Below, piece by piece: positions 10,301 through 17,655 of a stretch of 64,000 bases of DNA. The notes below the pieces were generated by a model. That model did no database searches, was not told where the DNA came from, and worked only from the letters and a program-made list of their open reading frames with translations. The translations under genes were made by a program, and so were the position numbers. Positions within the stretch are counted from its first letter, which is position 1; each line of letters begins with the position of its first letter. The DNA comes from Pseudomonas maumuensis (GTDB taxonomy: Bacteria; Pseudomonadota; Gammaproteobacteria; Pseudomonadales; Pseudomonadaceae), in assembly GCF_019139675.1 (NCBI RefSeq), contig NZ_CP077077.1:4526001-4590000 (forward strand), written 5' to 3'.

Positions 10301-10478
10301 CGACAACCACTTCGGCACCCTTACTGCGTTCGTTCCGGGGCGCACGGCCGAGGCCTTCACCTTCACCTCGGCACTGCCGGTGCAGGTGCTCAAGGGCATG
10401 GCGCCGATCCTCATGCCGTACCTGGAACCAGGCAACCCCACCGCATGCAAGGCGCCGCAGGTGGCGGGCCAGTCATGA
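7359..10478 (+). CDS. Class A penicillin-binding-protein-like transglycosylase/transpeptidase
   Basis: This 1039-residue protein has one N-terminal membrane anchor (WWRLILLILLIGLVAVGLAAY). A GT51-type glycosyltransferase region follows, with the catalytic-Glu motif FIENRDLLDP and GGSTLATQLEK. Further on come the three penicillin-binding motifs: STAK (S516), SIN (S623) and KTGT (K947). It should polymerise and possibly cross-link peptidoglycan in the periplasm. It is longer than classical PBP1a/1b and not closely similar to either; a stretch of about 320 residues separates SIN from KTGT. The start is uncertain. ATG 7359 gives a normal anchored N-terminus; in-frame ATG 7230 would add 43 residues. 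Single gene, followed by the PadR operator region. Confidence 0.8.
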   Translation: MGALWQSESTRTEAPKENQAEAPLPKTPRQRRLWWRLILLILLIGLVAVGLAAYDEFQTSRLQSREFSRLAGTLTYALEPGPSDAIVYPGDGPFDKRLGYSALGEFLPRLLKRDYLINQQVRFSPALMNYVDHGLFVPYVEKIQAGLSITDCRGDMLYQYNYPQHLYPNFAAIPPVMVNSLLFIENRDLLDPKDPQNNPAVDWPRFAKAAYSQIAKYLALPGQSAGGSTLATQLEKYRHSPDGLTVSGAEKIRQMISASVRAYQGGPDTTEARERIVRDYLNSVPLSAVPGHGEVHGMAEGLRVWYGADFDQVNQALTSTATDEKSMAERGLALRQVLSLMIAQRRPSHYLSKGRIELAELTDSHIRVLAANAVIDRPLADAALASKAVYRDWVAQPTIVPIITNKGISLARNRLAAMLNRPLYDLDRLDLSATSTLQADLQVQVSQYLKNLADPAFAAQLGLIGERLLTSKTTDQVSYSFTLFERTADGSRVRVQTDSTNQPFDINEGSKLELGSTAKLRVLTTYLEIVAELHDKYAGKPAAELKKVPVAELDRISQWSLEWLLLNGKNQSLDAMLDAALERKYSANTGEAFFTGGGMHVFNNFRKEDNNRNPTLKDALRESINLPFIRLMRDIVRYVTYQQPFNREPLLRDDSDPRRQEYLARFADREGSNYTMRFWKKYQRKTSQQRLDTFLDSMRVTPQRLAAVHRYLFPEAGQETFNAFVRAHSKDDKKAMAKLTDGRLVEMYEAYGPGKYDLPDQGYIAKVHPLDLWLLGYLLKNPGASLKDVLNASRFERQEVYSWLFKSRHQGARDSRIRTMVEIEAFTDIHQRWKRVGYPFDHLVPSLATAIGSSGDRPAALSELVGIIQNDGVRLPTLRIDTLHFAQNTPYETQLISDPDRGQRILPVEVARALKGAMSQVVDAGTARRISGSFKLHDGTPLVMGGKTGTGDNRIESFGAGGRLIGSRSLNRTATFVFFLGDNHFGTLTAFVPGRTAEAFTFTSALPVQVLKGMAPILMPYLEPGNPTACKAPQVAGQS

Positions 10479-10491
10479 ATCATCAAAAAAC

Positions 10492-10508
10492 CAGATGATA
10501 ATCATCTG
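10492..10508. promoter_or_regulatory. Fur-box-like palindrome upstream of padR-sip
   Basis: CAGATGATAATCATCTG is a perfect 17-bp palindrome centred on 10500. It contains GATAATCAT, the central 9 bp of the Fur consensus. Placed 74 nt before the PadR-type gene, it suggests iron repression of the regulator and ferric-siderophore reductase pair. Binding is inferred. Confidence 0.55.
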
Positions 10509-10524
10509 CATTTGAAGGCTTGTC

Positions 10525-10564
10525 TTTAGATACATCTTGAGTAATATCTTGCGATATATCTAAA
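10525..10564. promoter_or_regulatory. Candidate PadR/YqjI-type operator (12-bp inverted repeat)
   Basis: TTTAGATACATC (10525-10536) and GATATATCTAAA (10553-10564) form an inverted repeat matching at 11 of 12 positions across a 16-bp spacer. It lies directly upstream of the ribosome binding site (ACGGAG) of the PadR-type regulator. Autoregulation by that regulator is the simplest reading. Confidence 0.55.
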
Positions 10565-10581
10565 CAGACGGAGCCCTCTCC

Positions 10582-11115
10582 ATGCGTGACCATGATCCCT
10601 TCGAACGCCGCCCCGGTCGCGGCGAACGTGGCCCACGGGTATTCGCCCCGGGCGACCTGAAACTGCTGATGCTGTCGATGCTGGCCGAGCAACCGGGCCA
10701 CGGCTACGACCTGATCCGCCAGATCGAGAGCCTCTTCGACGGCAGCTACAGCCCCAGCCCCGGGGTGATCTACCCGACCCTCAGCTACCTCGAGGAAGCC
10801 GAGCTGGTCACCGGCGCCATCCAGGGCAGCAAGCGCCTTTACGCCATCACCGACGCCGGTCGCAGCGCCCTGGCGGAACAGGCCGTTGCCCTCGACGGCG
10901 TGCGCATGCGCATCGAGGTGAGCAAGCGTGCCTTGCGCGGCCACGACCGCCCCGCGGAAATCCATGAAGCCGTCGGTAACCTGCGCCATGCCCTGCACAT
11001 GCACAGCGGCCGCTGGAGCGCCGAAGAGATCGAGCGGGTGCGCAACCTGCTCAACGAAACCGCCAAAGCCATCGCCTCCGGGCCGGCCATCCCTGTTACG
11101 GAGAACACCCCATGA
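10582..11115 (+). CDS. PadR-family transcriptional regulator (YqjI-like)
   Basis: This 177-residue protein has the PadR winged helix at about residues 25-95: LKLLMLSMLAEQPGHGYDLIRQIE, then SPGVIYPTLSYLEEAELV, then the wing with SKRLYAITDAG. A C-terminal dimerisation helix follows. The N-terminal tail (RDHDPFERRPGRGERG) is charged and has only two His, so it is less obviously metal-binding than E. coli YqjI. It overlaps the downstream siderophore-interacting gene by 4 bp (ATGA) and is translationally coupled to it. In E. coli the equivalent pair is yqjI/yqjH, where the regulator responds to metals. That role here is inferred from the pairing and the two upstream operator-like sites. Confidence 0.88.
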   Translation: MRDHDPFERRPGRGERGPRVFAPGDLKLLMLSMLAEQPGHGYDLIRQIESLFDGSYSPSPGVIYPTLSYLEEAELVTGAIQGSKRLYAITDAGRSALAEQAVALDGVRMRIEVSKRALRGHDRPAEIHEAVGNLRHALHMHSGRWSAEEIERVRNLLNETAKAIASGPAIPVTENTP

Positions 11116-11873
11116 GCGACACCATCCACCGCGTCAACCACGAGATCCGCCAACGCCGCCTCGACGTGCTGCGGGTCACCGACCTGACCCCACGCATGCG
11201 CCGCATCACCCTGGGTGGCGCGGAGCTGGCGGGCTTCGCCAGCGTCGGCAGCGACGACCACATCAAGCTGCTGTTCGCCTGCACGCCCGAAGAACAGCAG
11301 GCCATCGACGCCCGCAACCTGGGCCGCGACGGCGGCGCCAGACCGACCATGCGCGAGTACACGCCACGGCGCATCGACCTGGCGAACCTTGAACTGGATA
11401 TCGACTTCGTCCTGCATGGCGACGGCCCCGCCTCCACCTGGGCCGCGCAGGCGGCGCCAGGGCAGACCCTGGACATCGCCGGCCCACGCGCCTCGATGGT
11501 GGTGCCGGACATCTTCGACAGCTACCTGCTGATCGGTGACGAAACCGCAATCCCGGCCATCGCCCGGCGCCTTGAAGAATTGCCGGCAGGGCGCCAGGTA
11601 CTGGCGGTGATCCAGATCGAGGACGAGCAAGAGCGCCAGGCATTGGCCAGCAAGGCGCAGGTGGAGGTGATCTGGGTGCGCCGGCATGCAGAAGACCTGC
11701 TGGAGCGGGTCAAACACCTGGCGCTGCCCCAGGGCCGGCTGTATGGCTGGGTGGCGCTGGAGAAGGCACTGACCCGGCAGGCCAAGGCGCTGCTGCTGGA
11801 GAAGGGCGTGCAGGAAGACGCCCTCAAGGCTGCCGCCTACTGGCGGGCCGACGGCACTGCCGACGACGAATGA
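11112..11873 (+). CDS. Siderophore-interacting FAD-binding ferric reductase (SIP/ViuB/YqjH family)
   Basis: This 253-residue cytoplasmic flavoprotein has a ferredoxin-reductase-type fold. The N-terminal FAD barrel contains the RxYT-like signature REYTPRRID, followed by LDIDFVLHGDGPASTWAAQA. The C-terminal half is the pyridine-nucleotide-like domain (YLLIGDETAIPAIARRLEELP). Proteins of this family reduce Fe3+ in imported siderophore complexes to release iron. Its start overlaps the PadR stop by 4 bp, so the two are one operon, probably under iron control through the Fur-like box. Downstream 11874-11921 contains only a short GC-rich hairpin. Confidence 0.9.
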   Translation: MSDTIHRVNHEIRQRRLDVLRVTDLTPRMRRITLGGAELAGFASVGSDDHIKLLFACTPEEQQAIDARNLGRDGGARPTMREYTPRRIDLANLELDIDFVLHGDGPASTWAAQAAPGQTLDIAGPRASMVVPDIFDSYLLIGDETAIPAIARRLEELPAGRQVLAVIQIEDEQERQALASKAQVEVIWVRRHAEDLLERVKHLALPQGRLYGWVALEKALTRQAKALLLEKGVQEDALKAAAYWRADGTADDE

Positions 11874-11921
11874 CGCCGGCCGGGCCTGTGGCAGCGGGCA
11901 AGCCCGTTGCCAGGGGGCCTG

Positions 11922-12251
11922 TTACTGCAGCTCCTGCTGCGGCGTCTCCTGCCCGGCGCAACGCACCGCGCGCTTGCGGTTGTCCACCAGCACGCCGGTC
12001 AGCCCTTTCTGCTGGGTATCGAACAGCACCAGCACGCCATCGATGCATTGCGCCACCTGCGGCGCCGGGGTCAGCGAGAGCTTGTAGTCCTCGCCGGGAA
12101 TGGTCTTGAGCATGGTGAAGTCCTGCAGCAACAGGGCGTCCTCAGGCTTGGCGAAATGCAGGTAGCCGTAGTACCAGAGGGCTCCCACCGTCACGATGAT
12201 GCTGCCGACACCGGTCAGGATCAGCGGGATGGCGTTGCGTTCTTCACTCAT
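11922..12251 (-). CDS. Small single-span membrane protein of unknown function
   Basis: This 109-residue protein has one N-terminal transmembrane helix (IPLILTGVGSIIVTVGALWYYGYL) and an extra-cytoplasmic tail of about 75 residues with two cysteines that could pair. I do not recognise a family. The ATG overlaps the stop of the upstream hydrolase by 4 bp, so it is the last gene of the DUF1704-hydrolase-membrane protein operon. Confidence 0.75.
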   Translation of the reverse strand: MSEERNAIPLILTGVGSIIVTVGALWYYGYLHFAKPEDALLLQDFTMLKTIPGEDYKLSLTPAPQVAQCIDGVLVLFDTQQKGLTGVLVDNRKRAVRCAGQETPQQELQ

Positions 12252-13171
12252 TGCTTGTTCTTCTCGTCAGGATAGTTGGGTACTTCGGCCAGACGACGCA
12301 GGCCGTTGAAGTGCGTGGGATCGTCCAGGAAGCGCAGCATCACCTGGCGCCAGGTCGGGTCGGCGAAGGTCTGCACATGATCGCCACGGGTCAGTTGCAG
12401 CACCCGCGGCGGCGGTGCATGCCGGTACAGGCGCAGGCCGTTGTCCAGCGGCACCAGGTTGTCGTCGATGCTGTGGAAGAACAGCTTTGGCGGGCTGTCC
12501 AGGCGCTCGATCGAGTGGATCGCGCTATCGCCATCGGGCACCAGCAACGACAGAGGTATCTGCAACGGCCAGGTCATCCACGACGTGCTCAGTGCATATC
12601 GCCCCACGGTCCGGTAACTGGCCGGCACACCGTCGAACACCAATGCGCTGAAACGCCGACGCTGCTCCGGGTACTGCGCCAGATAGTGGATCGCCATCGC
12701 CCCGCCGAGGCTCTGGCCCAGCAGCACCAGCGGCTTGTCTTGCACCTGGGGAGCGGCACGCAGCCAGTCCAGGGCCGCAGCGATGTCGCCATACACCTCG
12801 GGCAGCGTCGGCTTGCCCAGGGACAACCCATACCCGCGATAGTCGAGCATCAGCACCTGGTAACCCTCTTTCGGCAGCCAGTAGCTGCCGCCCAGATGCC
12901 AGGCCAGGTTGCCGCCGTTGCCATGCAGGTGCAGCACGGTGCCCTTGACCTCGACACCCTGCGGCACCGGGATCCACCAGCCATGCAGGCGCGTGCCGTC
13001 GGCCGCGGTGAGGCTCACGTCCTGATACTGCAAATGTGCCTGTGCCGGGGTGAACGGCTGGCCCGGTTCGGGGTAGAACAGCAGGCTGCTGCAGCCCCCC
13101 AGCAGCAGCAAGCCGAGGCCGAAGGCGAGGTGACGGCAGGCGTCAGAGAATGTTCGCGTAGTCGGCTTCAA
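12248..13171 (-). CDS. Alpha/beta-hydrolase lipoprotein
   Basis: This 307-residue protein begins with a lipoprotein signal ending LLLGGC (lipidated Cys27). The alpha/beta-hydrolase core (DUF/BEM46-like) follows: oxyanion strand VLHLHGNGGN, nucleophile elbow GQSLGG, acidic residue in FFHSIDDNLVP and catalytic His in TRGDHVQTF. It probably acts as an esterase or peptidase-like hydrolase at the envelope; the substrate is unknown. Its start lies 29 bp inside the upstream DUF1704 gene, so they are co-transcribed. Confidence 0.83.
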   Translation of the reverse strand: MKPTTRTFSDACRHLAFGLGLLLLGGCSSLLFYPEPGQPFTPAQAHLQYQDVSLTAADGTRLHGWWIPVPQGVEVKGTVLHLHGNGGNLAWHLGGSYWLPKEGYQVLMLDYRGYGLSLGKPTLPEVYGDIAAALDWLRAAPQVQDKPLVLLGQSLGGAMAIHYLAQYPEQRRRFSALVFDGVPASYRTVGRYALSTSWMTWPLQIPLSLLVPDGDSAIHSIERLDSPPKLFFHSIDDNLVPLDNGLRLYRHAPPPRVLQLTRGDHVQTFADPTWRQVMLRFLDDPTHFNGLRRLAEVPNYPDEKNKQ

Positions 13172-14420
13172 TACGGTCCAGGCTCAGGTGATTGAGGAAG
13201 TTGGAGAAGCACATCCACGCCGACAGCGCGTTGAGGTCGCGGAACTGTTCCGGCAGGTACTTGGGCGGCTCCACCAGCCCCTCTTCGACCAGCTGGCGCA
13301 GCGTGCGCATGTCTTCCAGGGTGGTCTTGCCGCAGAACAACAGCGGGATCTGCTCGAGCTTGCCCTTCTTCACGGCCAACTGAATGTAGTTGTAAACCAT
13401 GATGAAGCCCTTGAGGTAGGACAAGTCCTTGGTAAACGGCAGGCCATTGGGCACCGAGCCGCGGAACACCCGGCTGGCGTTGCTGTAGCTCTGGCCCATC
13501 TCGAAGCCCTGGCCGCGGAAGAACTCGAAGACCTGCAGGAAGTCCGCGCCCTCCTCGACCATGTGGATGGCCCGGGTACGGTTGGTGAGCTTGCGCAGGC
13601 GGCTCGGGTAGGAGGCGAAGGCGATCACTTCCATGAGGATCGCCAGGCCCTCCTGGGTCACCGTCGACGAGGGCGGGCCCTTGGCCAGGAAGGTGCAGAT
13701 CGGCTGGTTCAGGCCATTGAGGGTGGTGCCGACATGCACCAGCCCTTCGTGCACCTCCAGCGCCCGCACGTCGCGGCTGTTGAACATGGCGTCGGCGCGC
13801 ACCTTGATGTAGTCGGCGCCGGCTGCGGCATCGGCGACGATACCGTCGGACTCGAACACGCGGATGGTTTCCTCGGCTTCGCCGAACACCTTGTTCAGGC
13901 GCCGCTGGAGAATCTCCACCGCTTCCTTGGCGGTGAGGTTCTTCGGCTCGTCCTTCAGGTCGCCGCGGCCGTCGATGTTGTTCAGGTAGTCCGAGAGCAT
14001 CAGGCCCAGGTCGGCCAGGGTCGGGTCACCGGCGTGGAAGGCATCGGAGGCGGCGCCATAGAGCTCCTGGGAGATCAGGCCGAAATCCTCGGTGCCTCGC
14101 GCCTCGAGCATGCGCACCACCATGCGGTACTCCTTGCACATGCGTCGCATGATCTGGCCGACCGGGTTGAACTGGCCCAACTGCCGGGTGATGTCGCGCT
14201 CGATGCTCTGGAACTCGGCCTTCACCGCGCTGGAATCGAACGACAACGGCCGGTTCTGGTAATAGGCGCGATCCACCGCAGGCGGCTCCTTGCCCTTGGC
14301 CTTGAGGAAGCCCTGGCGGATGCCGTCGTCCCATTTAACCGCGTCGAGCACGCGGATCGGGGTCTGCGTGGCGACAATGCGATCGGACAGGCTGCGGATG
14401 GTTTGCTGGTATTCGTCCAC
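13143..14420 (-). CDS. DUF1704 / QEGLA-motif putative zinc metallopeptidase (MATCAP-like family)
   Basis: This 425-residue protein starts at GTG with AAGGAG 8 nt upstream. It carries HEGLVH (H224-H229, an HExxxH zinc motif) and the family-defining QEGLA at 256-260. Databases often name it 'flavohemoglobin expression-modulating QEGLA motif protein'. Known: eukaryotic members of the DUF1704 family (MATCAP) are tyrosine carboxypeptidases acting on tubulin and use the same HExxxH-type site. The bacterial substrate is unknown. It is the first gene of a three-gene overlapping operon with a lipoprotein hydrolase and a small membrane protein. Confidence 0.87.
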   Translation of the reverse strand: MDEYQQTIRSLSDRIVATQTPIRVLDAVKWDDGIRQGFLKAKGKEPPAVDRAYYQNRPLSFDSSAVKAEFQSIERDITRQLGQFNPVGQIMRRMCKEYRMVVRMLEARGTEDFGLISQELYGAASDAFHAGDPTLADLGLMLSDYLNNIDGRGDLKDEPKNLTAKEAVEILQRRLNKVFGEAEETIRVFESDGIVADAAAGADYIKVRADAMFNSRDVRALEVHEGLVHVGTTLNGLNQPICTFLAKGPPSSTVTQEGLAILMEVIAFASYPSRLRKLTNRTRAIHMVEEGADFLQVFEFFRGQGFEMGQSYSNASRVFRGSVPNGLPFTKDLSYLKGFIMVYNYIQLAVKKGKLEQIPLLFCGKTTLEDMRTLRQLVEEGLVEPPKYLPEQFRDLNALSAWMCFSNFLNHLSLDRIEADYANIL

Positions 14421-14483
14421 CGGGGACTCCTTGAATCAAAATGCCTTGCAACTAACGTAGCCGGGGCCGCCTTGCGGCCCTTT

Positions 14484-14544
14484 CGCCGGCAAGCCGGCTC
14501 CCACAGAAAACGCTGCTCAACATGTGGGAGCCGGCTTGCCGGCG
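14484..14544. repeat. REP palindrome pair (inverted)
   Basis: CGCCGGCAAGCCGGCTCCCACA at 14484-14505 and its inverse at 14523-14544 form a stem-loop between the DUF1704 gene and the lipoprotein gene. This is the P. putida-type REP core, here as a BIME-like pair. Confidence 0.85.
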
Positions 14545-14565
14545 ATGAAGCCAACGCAGTCCACG

Positions 14566-15114
14566 CTACTTACCGGAACGCTGGAACCGCGCCACTTCGA
14601 CGAACAGGTCGGAGTTGGCCGGGTCGTCCAGGTAGGCCAGCACACGCTCCGTCGGGCTGTCGATCAGCACGCCGGGGCCGTTGTCCTCGGGCACCTGGGT
14701 GCTGCGCCCGCTCAACTCCTTCTCGTCCACGGCCTGCTGGACCTGCTCGACATCGAGGTTGTAGACCACCAGCTGCTTGCCGTCGATTACCTCGAAGCCG
14801 CCAATCAGGAAGTTGCCGCCCAGCCGCTTGGGCACGCCCGCCGACAGGTACCAGCGGTTGCCATGCCGGGCCACGGTGAAGACGTATTCCTTGGGCGCCT
14901 CGCCCTGGGCACGGGCCACTGCCTTGTAGGTGTTGCCACCGGCGCGGCTGATACTCAGCTTGAGCGGCTGACCCCAGGCGTCCTTGCTGCTCCACTGCCC
15001 GAGTAGGGCCTTAGGCGCTGGCTGGTTGGCCGGCAGCGGTTCGTCGAAGGTCACCAGACAACCGCCCAGCAGGAGGAATGACAAGGTCAACAACACCACA
15101 CGCCAGGCTTTCAT
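14566..15114 (-). CDS. Hypothetical lipoprotein
   Basis: The 182-residue protein starts at 15114, where AAGGAG precedes the ATG by 7 nt; longer in-frame starts run into the TetR gene. The signal peptide ends LLLGGC (Cys19). The mature part has no domain I can name; it looks like a small beta-rich periplasmic protein. The TetR-type regulator ends 29 bp upstream on the same strand, so the two may be one unit, the regulator possibly controlling this lipoprotein. Confidence 0.72.
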   Translation of the reverse strand: MKAWRVVLLTLSFLLLGGCLVTFDEPLPANQPAPKALLGQWSSKDAWGQPLKLSISRAGGNTYKAVARAQGEAPKEYVFTVARHGNRWYLSAGVPKRLGGNFLIGGFEVIDGKQLVVYNLDVEQVQQAVDEKELSGRSTQVPEDNGPGVLIDSPTERVLAYLDDPANSDLFVEVARFQRSGK

Positions 15115-15143
15115 CAGGGTCTCCTTGAAAAATCGTTCGCCAC

Positions 15144-15887
15144 TCAGGCCGAGGCCAGCACCATCTGCAGGTATCGGACAAGGATAGCGAGCATCTGCCC
15201 ATCGGCCTGCGCATTCGCCTCCTTGAGCAGGCCCTGATATTCCATCTGCTCGATAATCGCCGTCAACATCTGGGCATCCTGTTCCGGCTGGCGCGAGCCG
15301 ACCACCTGCAGTATCTGGCGCGCGCCATGCAGCAGGATCTGCTCGTGGGCCTGCACCAGTTCGGCCAGGCGCGGGCACAACAGCGCCTCCTGGCGGAAGG
15401 CCTGTTCGGCCATGAGGAAGTCGCGGCGGTTGTTCAACTGGCGCAATACGTAGTCGGCCAGCATGCGCGCGACCTCATCGGCCAGGTGTGCCCGGGCCTC
15501 GGGCGTGCCGTCGCCCTGGGCCAGCAACTGGCGCAGCACGCCTTCGGTGTTGGTCCAGAGCTTGGCCATGTAGGCCGCGCTGCGCTCGACGTACTGGGCG
15601 AAGGTATCGGCCAGCAGGTCCTGGATATCCTTGAAGTAGTAGGTGGTGGCCGACAACGGCACGCCGGCCTCGGCGGCCACGGCGCGGTGGCGCACACCGC
15701 GCACGCCATCGCGCACGACGATGCGCATGGCGGCGTCGAGGATCTGCTGGCGGCGTTGCTCGCTGCCCTGGCGGGCGGTCTTGCGGCCTTGGTACTGCAC
15801 GCTTTCGGCGACGGCGGTGGCGATGCCGGCGGCGCCCTGATGGGGCATGGCGGGGGTCACGGGGCGGTACCTCATAGTTCGAGTCAT
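15144..15887 (-). CDS. TetR-family transcriptional regulator
   Basis: The N-terminal helix-turn-helix is clear: SEQRRQQILDAAMRIVVRDGVRGVRHRAVAAEAGVPLSATTYYFKDIQDLLADTF, followed by an all-helical ligand domain of about 150 residues. The start is uncertain. ATG 15887 gives 247 residues; ATG 15875 or 15848 are alternatives with equally weak ribosome binding sites. Anything longer translates through the REP pair and is unlikely. The ligand is unknown. It lies between lysS and a lipoprotein gene. Confidence 0.82.
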   Translation of the reverse strand: MTRTMRYRPVTPAMPHQGAAGIATAVAESVQYQGRKTARQGSEQRRQQILDAAMRIVVRDGVRGVRHRAVAAEAGVPLSATTYYFKDIQDLLADTFAQYVERSAAYMAKLWTNTEGVLRQLLAQGDGTPEARAHLADEVARMLADYVLRQLNNRRDFLMAEQAFRQEALLCPRLAELVQAHEQILLHGARQILQVVGSRQPEQDAQMLTAIIEQMEYQGLLKEANAQADGQMLAILVRYLQMVLASA

Positions 15888-15901
15888 CTGCTGCCCGTGC
15901 C

Positions 15902-15994
15902 GGCCTATCGCCGGCAAGCCGGCTCCCACAGGGGCCCCACAATGTTCAGGTGCTGTGCAGTACCTGTGGGAGCTGGCTTGCCAGCGATAGGGCC
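15902..15994. repeat. REP palindrome pair (inverted)
   Basis: Left unit CGCCGGCAAGCCGGCTCCCACA at 15909-15930. The right inverse unit at 15965-15986 is of the TGGCTTGCCAGCG variant. The outer flanks GGCCTATC/GATAGGGCC extend the stem. It lies between the TetR gene and the lysS terminator. Confidence 0.82.
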
Positions 15995-16026
15995 GACACA
16001 GACAACATAAAGCTTCAGGCAAGAAA

Positions 16027-16048
16027 AAGCCGCCTCGAAAGGCGGCTT
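16027..16048 (-). terminator. Intrinsic terminator of lysS
   Basis: Minus-strand stem AAGCCGCCT/AGGCGGCTT with a short TTCG-type loop, followed by TTTCTT, 12 bp after the lysS stop codon. Confidence 0.75.
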
Positions 16049-16059
16049 GTTCAGATCGC

Positions 16060-17562
16060 TCAGGCCTGTGGACGCATGTGCGGGAACAGGATCACGTCGC
16101 GAATCGACGGCGAGTTGGTCAACAGCATCACCAGGCGGTCGATGCCGATGCCTTCACCGGCGGTCGGCGGCATGCCGTACTCCAGGGCGCGGACGAAATC
16201 GGCGTCGTAGTGCATGGCCTCGTCGTCACCGGCGTCCTTCTCGGCCACCTGAGCCAGGAAGCGCTCGGCCTGGTCTTCGGCATCGTTGAGCTCGGAATAG
16301 GCGTTGGCGATCTCGCGGCCACCGATGAACAGCTCGAAACGGTCGGTCACCGCCGGGTTGTCGTCATTGCGACGGGCCAGCGGCGAGACTTCGAACGGGT
16401 ACTCGGTGATGAAGTGCGGCTGCTCCAGCTTGTGCTCGACCAGCTCTTCGAAAATCATCACCTGCAGCTTGCCCAGGCCCTCGTGGCCAAGCACCTTGGC
16501 GCCGGCCTTCTTGGCGATCTCGCGGGCGCGGTCGACGTCCTGCAGATCGGCAGCGGTGAGTTCCGGGTTGTACTTGAGGATCGAGTCGAACACCGACAGG
16601 CGCACGAACGGCTCGCCGAAGTGGAACACCTTGTCGCCGTACGGCACGTCGGTGCTGCCCAGCACCAGCTGCGCCAGCTCGCGGAACAGTTCCTCGGTGA
16701 GGTCCATGTTGTCGCGGTAGTCGGCGTAGGCCTGGTAGAACTCGAGCATGGTGAATTCTGGGTTGTGACGAGTCGAAACGCCTTCGTTACGGAAGTTGCG
16801 GTTGATCTCGAACACTTTCTCGAAACCACCGACAACCAGGCGCTTGAGGTACAGCTCCGGCGCGATGCGCAGGAACATGGCCATGTCCAGCGCGTTGTGG
16901 TGGGTTTCGAACGGCTTGGCCGCGGCACCACCGGGGATGGTCTGCAGCATCGGCGTCTCGACTTCGAGGAAGTCGCGCTCGATGAGGAACTTGCGGATGT
17001 GCGAGATCACCTGCGAACGCACACGGAAGGTGTGGCGGGTTTCCTCGTTGACCATCAGGTCGACGTAGCGCTGGCGGTAGCGCTGCTCGGTGTCGGTCAG
17101 GCCGTGGTGCTTGTCCGGCAGCGGGCGCAGCGACTTGGTCAGCAGGCGCACGTTGGTCATCTCGACGTACAGGTCGCCCTTGCCGGAACGGGCCAGGGTG
17201 CCTTCGGCGCTGATGATGTCGCCCAGGTCCCAGGTCTTGACCGCCGCCAGGGTCTCTTCCGGCAGGGTCTTGCGGTTGACGTAGACCTGGATACGGCCAG
17301 TCATGTCCTGGATGACCATGAACGAGCCACGGTTGAGCATGATGCGACCGGCAACCTTGACCGGGATCGCGGCTGCTTCCAGCTCTTCCTTGGTCTTGTC
17401 CGCGTACTGTTTCTGCAGGTCGTTGCAGTAGCTGTCGCGACGGAAGTCGTTGGGGAAGGCGTTACCCTTGGCGCGTTCTGCGGCAAGTTTTTCCTTGCGC
17501 AGCGCGATCAGGGCGTTTTCTTCCTGTTGCAGGTCTTGCGATTCGGTCTTGAGGTCGCTCAT
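16060..17562 (-). CDS. lysS: Lysyl-tRNA synthetase, class II
   Basis: This 500-residue enzyme attaches lysine to tRNA-Lys. The N-terminal OB-fold anticodon domain ([26 protein letters not shown]) precedes a class II catalytic core: motif 2-like [32 protein letters not shown] and motif 3 [20 protein letters not shown]. Length and order are standard for bacterial LysS. It lies downstream of prfB in the same direction (93-bp gap), the same arrangement as prfB-lysS in E. coli. Confidence 0.97.
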   Translation of the reverse strand: MSDLKTESQDLQQEENALIALRKEKLAAERAKGNAFPNDFRRDSYCNDLQKQYADKTKEELEAAAIPVKVAGRIMLNRGSFMVIQDMTGRIQVYVNRKTLPEETLAAVKTWDLGDIISAEGTLARSGKGDLYVEMTNVRLLTKSLRPLPDKHHGLTDTEQRYRQRYVDLMVNEETRHTFRVRSQVISHIRKFLIERDFLEVETPMLQTIPGGAAAKPFETHHNALDMAMFLRIAPELYLKRLVVGGFEKVFEINRNFRNEGVSTRHNPEFTMLEFYQAYADYRDNMDLTEELFRELAQLVLGSTDVPYGDKVFHFGEPFVRLSVFDSILKYNPELTAADLQDVDRAREIAKKAGAKVLGHEGLGKLQVMIFEELVEHKLEQPHFITEYPFEVSPLARRNDDNPAVTDRFELFIGGREIANAYSELNDAEDQAERFLAQVAEKDAGDDEAMHYDADFVRALEYGMPPTAGEGIGIDRLVMLLTNSPSIRDVILFPHMRPQA

Positions 17563-17655
17563 GTCGTCATTCTTTCCATCAGGTATTCGTTGCCCCTGTC
17601 GGGCAGGGCGCGCGATACGGGCAGCAAGCCTCGTATCGCGGCGGTGGTGTGCGGT

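Noticed and set aside
11874..11921. Rho-independent terminator after the SIP gene
   Set aside because: A GC-rich hairpin (GGGCAAGCCC type) is present but no T run follows on either strand.
15888..16022. Longer N-terminus of the TetR protein starting at 16022
   Set aside because: The extra 45 residues are the translation of a REP pair and contain no TetR-like sequence.
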